A stretch of 64,000 nt of DNA, taken from Rhizobium herbae (GTDB taxonomy: Bacteria; Pseudomonadota; Alphaproteobacteria; Rhizobiales; Rhizobiaceae). The notes under the pieces were generated by a model. The model did no database searches. It was not told the origin of the DNA and saw nothing but the letters and a program-made list of their open reading frames with translations. Below, piece by piece: positions 63,420 to 64,000 of this stretch (the first letter of the stretch is position 1; every line of letters begins with the position of its first letter). Location: positions 372,001-436,000 of the forward strand of contig NZ_JAGGJV010000003.1 of NCBI RefSeq assembly GCF_017873135.1. The letters run 5' to 3'. The position numbers and the translations under genes are program-made.

Positions 63420-64000
63420 ATGACAACAGGCGCAGCAAAGCGGAAAAGCGGAGAGAAGCCGGCAAACACCGGGCGGCTCTTCTTCCGTGCGGGCCTGTTG
63501 GCCGCCGCGCTTGTTCTTGCCACAGACGTCGCAGCGCAGACTGTGGAGACGGAAGATCAAAATCCGCAGGGCGCCGCTGAACAGGTGCCGGCCCAGGCGG
63601 ATCCCGCTGCCGATCTCGCCTTGAAGCGTGACAGCACCCGCAGCGAACTGGAAGCTCTGTCGAAGACCATCACCCTGTCGAACGACCGCGCGGCGCAATT
63701 GCAGGCCAGCATCGACGACCTCGAAAAGACCAGTGAATCACTGCGGACGGCGATCGTCGGTTCGGCCGACAAGCGCAAGGCGCTGGAACAGCAGATCCTC
63801 GACGGCGAAGACAAGCTGACGACGCTGCGGACCAAGGAAGACGCCGTTCATCAATCGCTGCGGGCGCGGCGCGGCGTGCTCGCCGAAGTGCTGGCAGCCT
63901 TGCAGCGGATGGGACGCAACCCGCCGCCGGCACTGCTTGTAACGCCGGAGGATGCGCTGGCTTCCGTGCGCAGTGCCATTCTTCTCGGCGCAGTCGTCCC
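63420..64000 (+). CDS. envC: EnvC-like murein hydrolase activator (partial, N-terminal part)
   Basis: The gene begins at 63420 and runs off the right edge; 193 codons are present. Residues about 18-38 form a signal anchor (GRLFFRAGLLAAALVLATDV), followed by a long coiled coil (about 65-160; LKRDSTRSELEALSKTITLS, QLQASIDDLEKTSESLRTAI) and the start of the conserved region VLAALQRMGRNPPPALLVTP. This matches periplasmic EnvC, whose coiled coil and LytM domain activate amidases at division. The LytM domain would be beyond the window. No strong ribosome site is seen, so the start is a little uncertain. Confidence 0.85.
   Translation, partial: MTTGAAKRKSGEKPANTGRLFFRAGLLAAALVLATDVAAQTVETEDQNPQGAAEQVPAQADPAADLALKRDSTRSELEALSKTITLSNDRAAQLQASIDDLEKTSESLRTAIVGSADKRKALEQQILDGEDKLTTLRTKEDAVHQSLRARRGVLAEVLAALQRMGRNPPPALLVTPEDALASVRSAILLGAVV

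Overview
The window looks like chromosomal DNA of a high-GC alphaproteobacterium of the Rhizobiaceae (Rhizobium, Agrobacterium or Ensifer type). The basis is the housekeeping run at the right end (rplU-rpmA, two GNAT genes, obgE-proB-proA-nadD-rsfS-rlmH-envC), an alpha-galactoside operon laid out like the agp operon of Sinorhizobium meliloti, and the density of ABC and tripartite uptake systems. No species is claimed.

Left part (1-19.6 kb): a tctCBA tricarboxylate transporter (tctA runs off the left edge) with a tctDE two-component system and an extra periplasmic binding protein; an AcuI-type reductase; an orphan amino-acid-binding protein; an unusual MerR+XRE+cupin regulator with an orphan RelB-type antitoxin; gabT-gabD; a VapBC pair; a CoA-transferase plus glutaryl-CoA dehydrogenase; then an M24 peptidase, a LysR regulator, an FAD oxidoreductase and a flavin reductase.

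Middle (19.7-42.2 kb): a 58-residue small protein; the AraC-controlled alpha-galactoside locus (agpT, melA, agpABCD, agaL2); a fumarylacetoacetase-fold hydratase; a VOC protein; a repeat-rich intergenic region; and a hexonate/pentose locus (D-lyxose isomerase-like, SDR, GntR, divergent uxuA). Next, on the minus strand, come an osmF-yehYXW type betaine ABC transporter and, just downstream, a Cache-HAMP membrane protein translationally coupled to a pentameric ligand-gated ion channel of the Cys-loop/GLIC family.

Island (42,433-51,454): about 9 kb inserted at the 3' end of tRNA-Ser(CGA), bounded by a 17-bp direct repeat and carrying a tyrosine recombinase next to the tRNA. Its cargo is a HipB/Y4mF-like repressor with two matching palindromic operators and a tight operon: PLD-SNF2 helicase, DUF4391 protein, a 92-residue unknown, a chimera joining the N-terminus of a type III DNA methyltransferase to the C-terminus of a nucleoid-associated (NdpA-type) protein, and a stand-alone RelA/SpoT-domain protein. 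This reads as a rearranged anti-phage defence locus. With the Cache-ligand-gated channel pair it is the most interesting content of the window.

Right part (51.5-64 kb): rplU-rpmA, two GNAT acetyltransferases, a polar amino-acid ABC operon with its own GntR regulator, then obgE, the first two proline-synthesis genes, nadD, ribosome silencing factor, rlmH and the start of an EnvC-like murein hydrolase activator that runs off the right edge.
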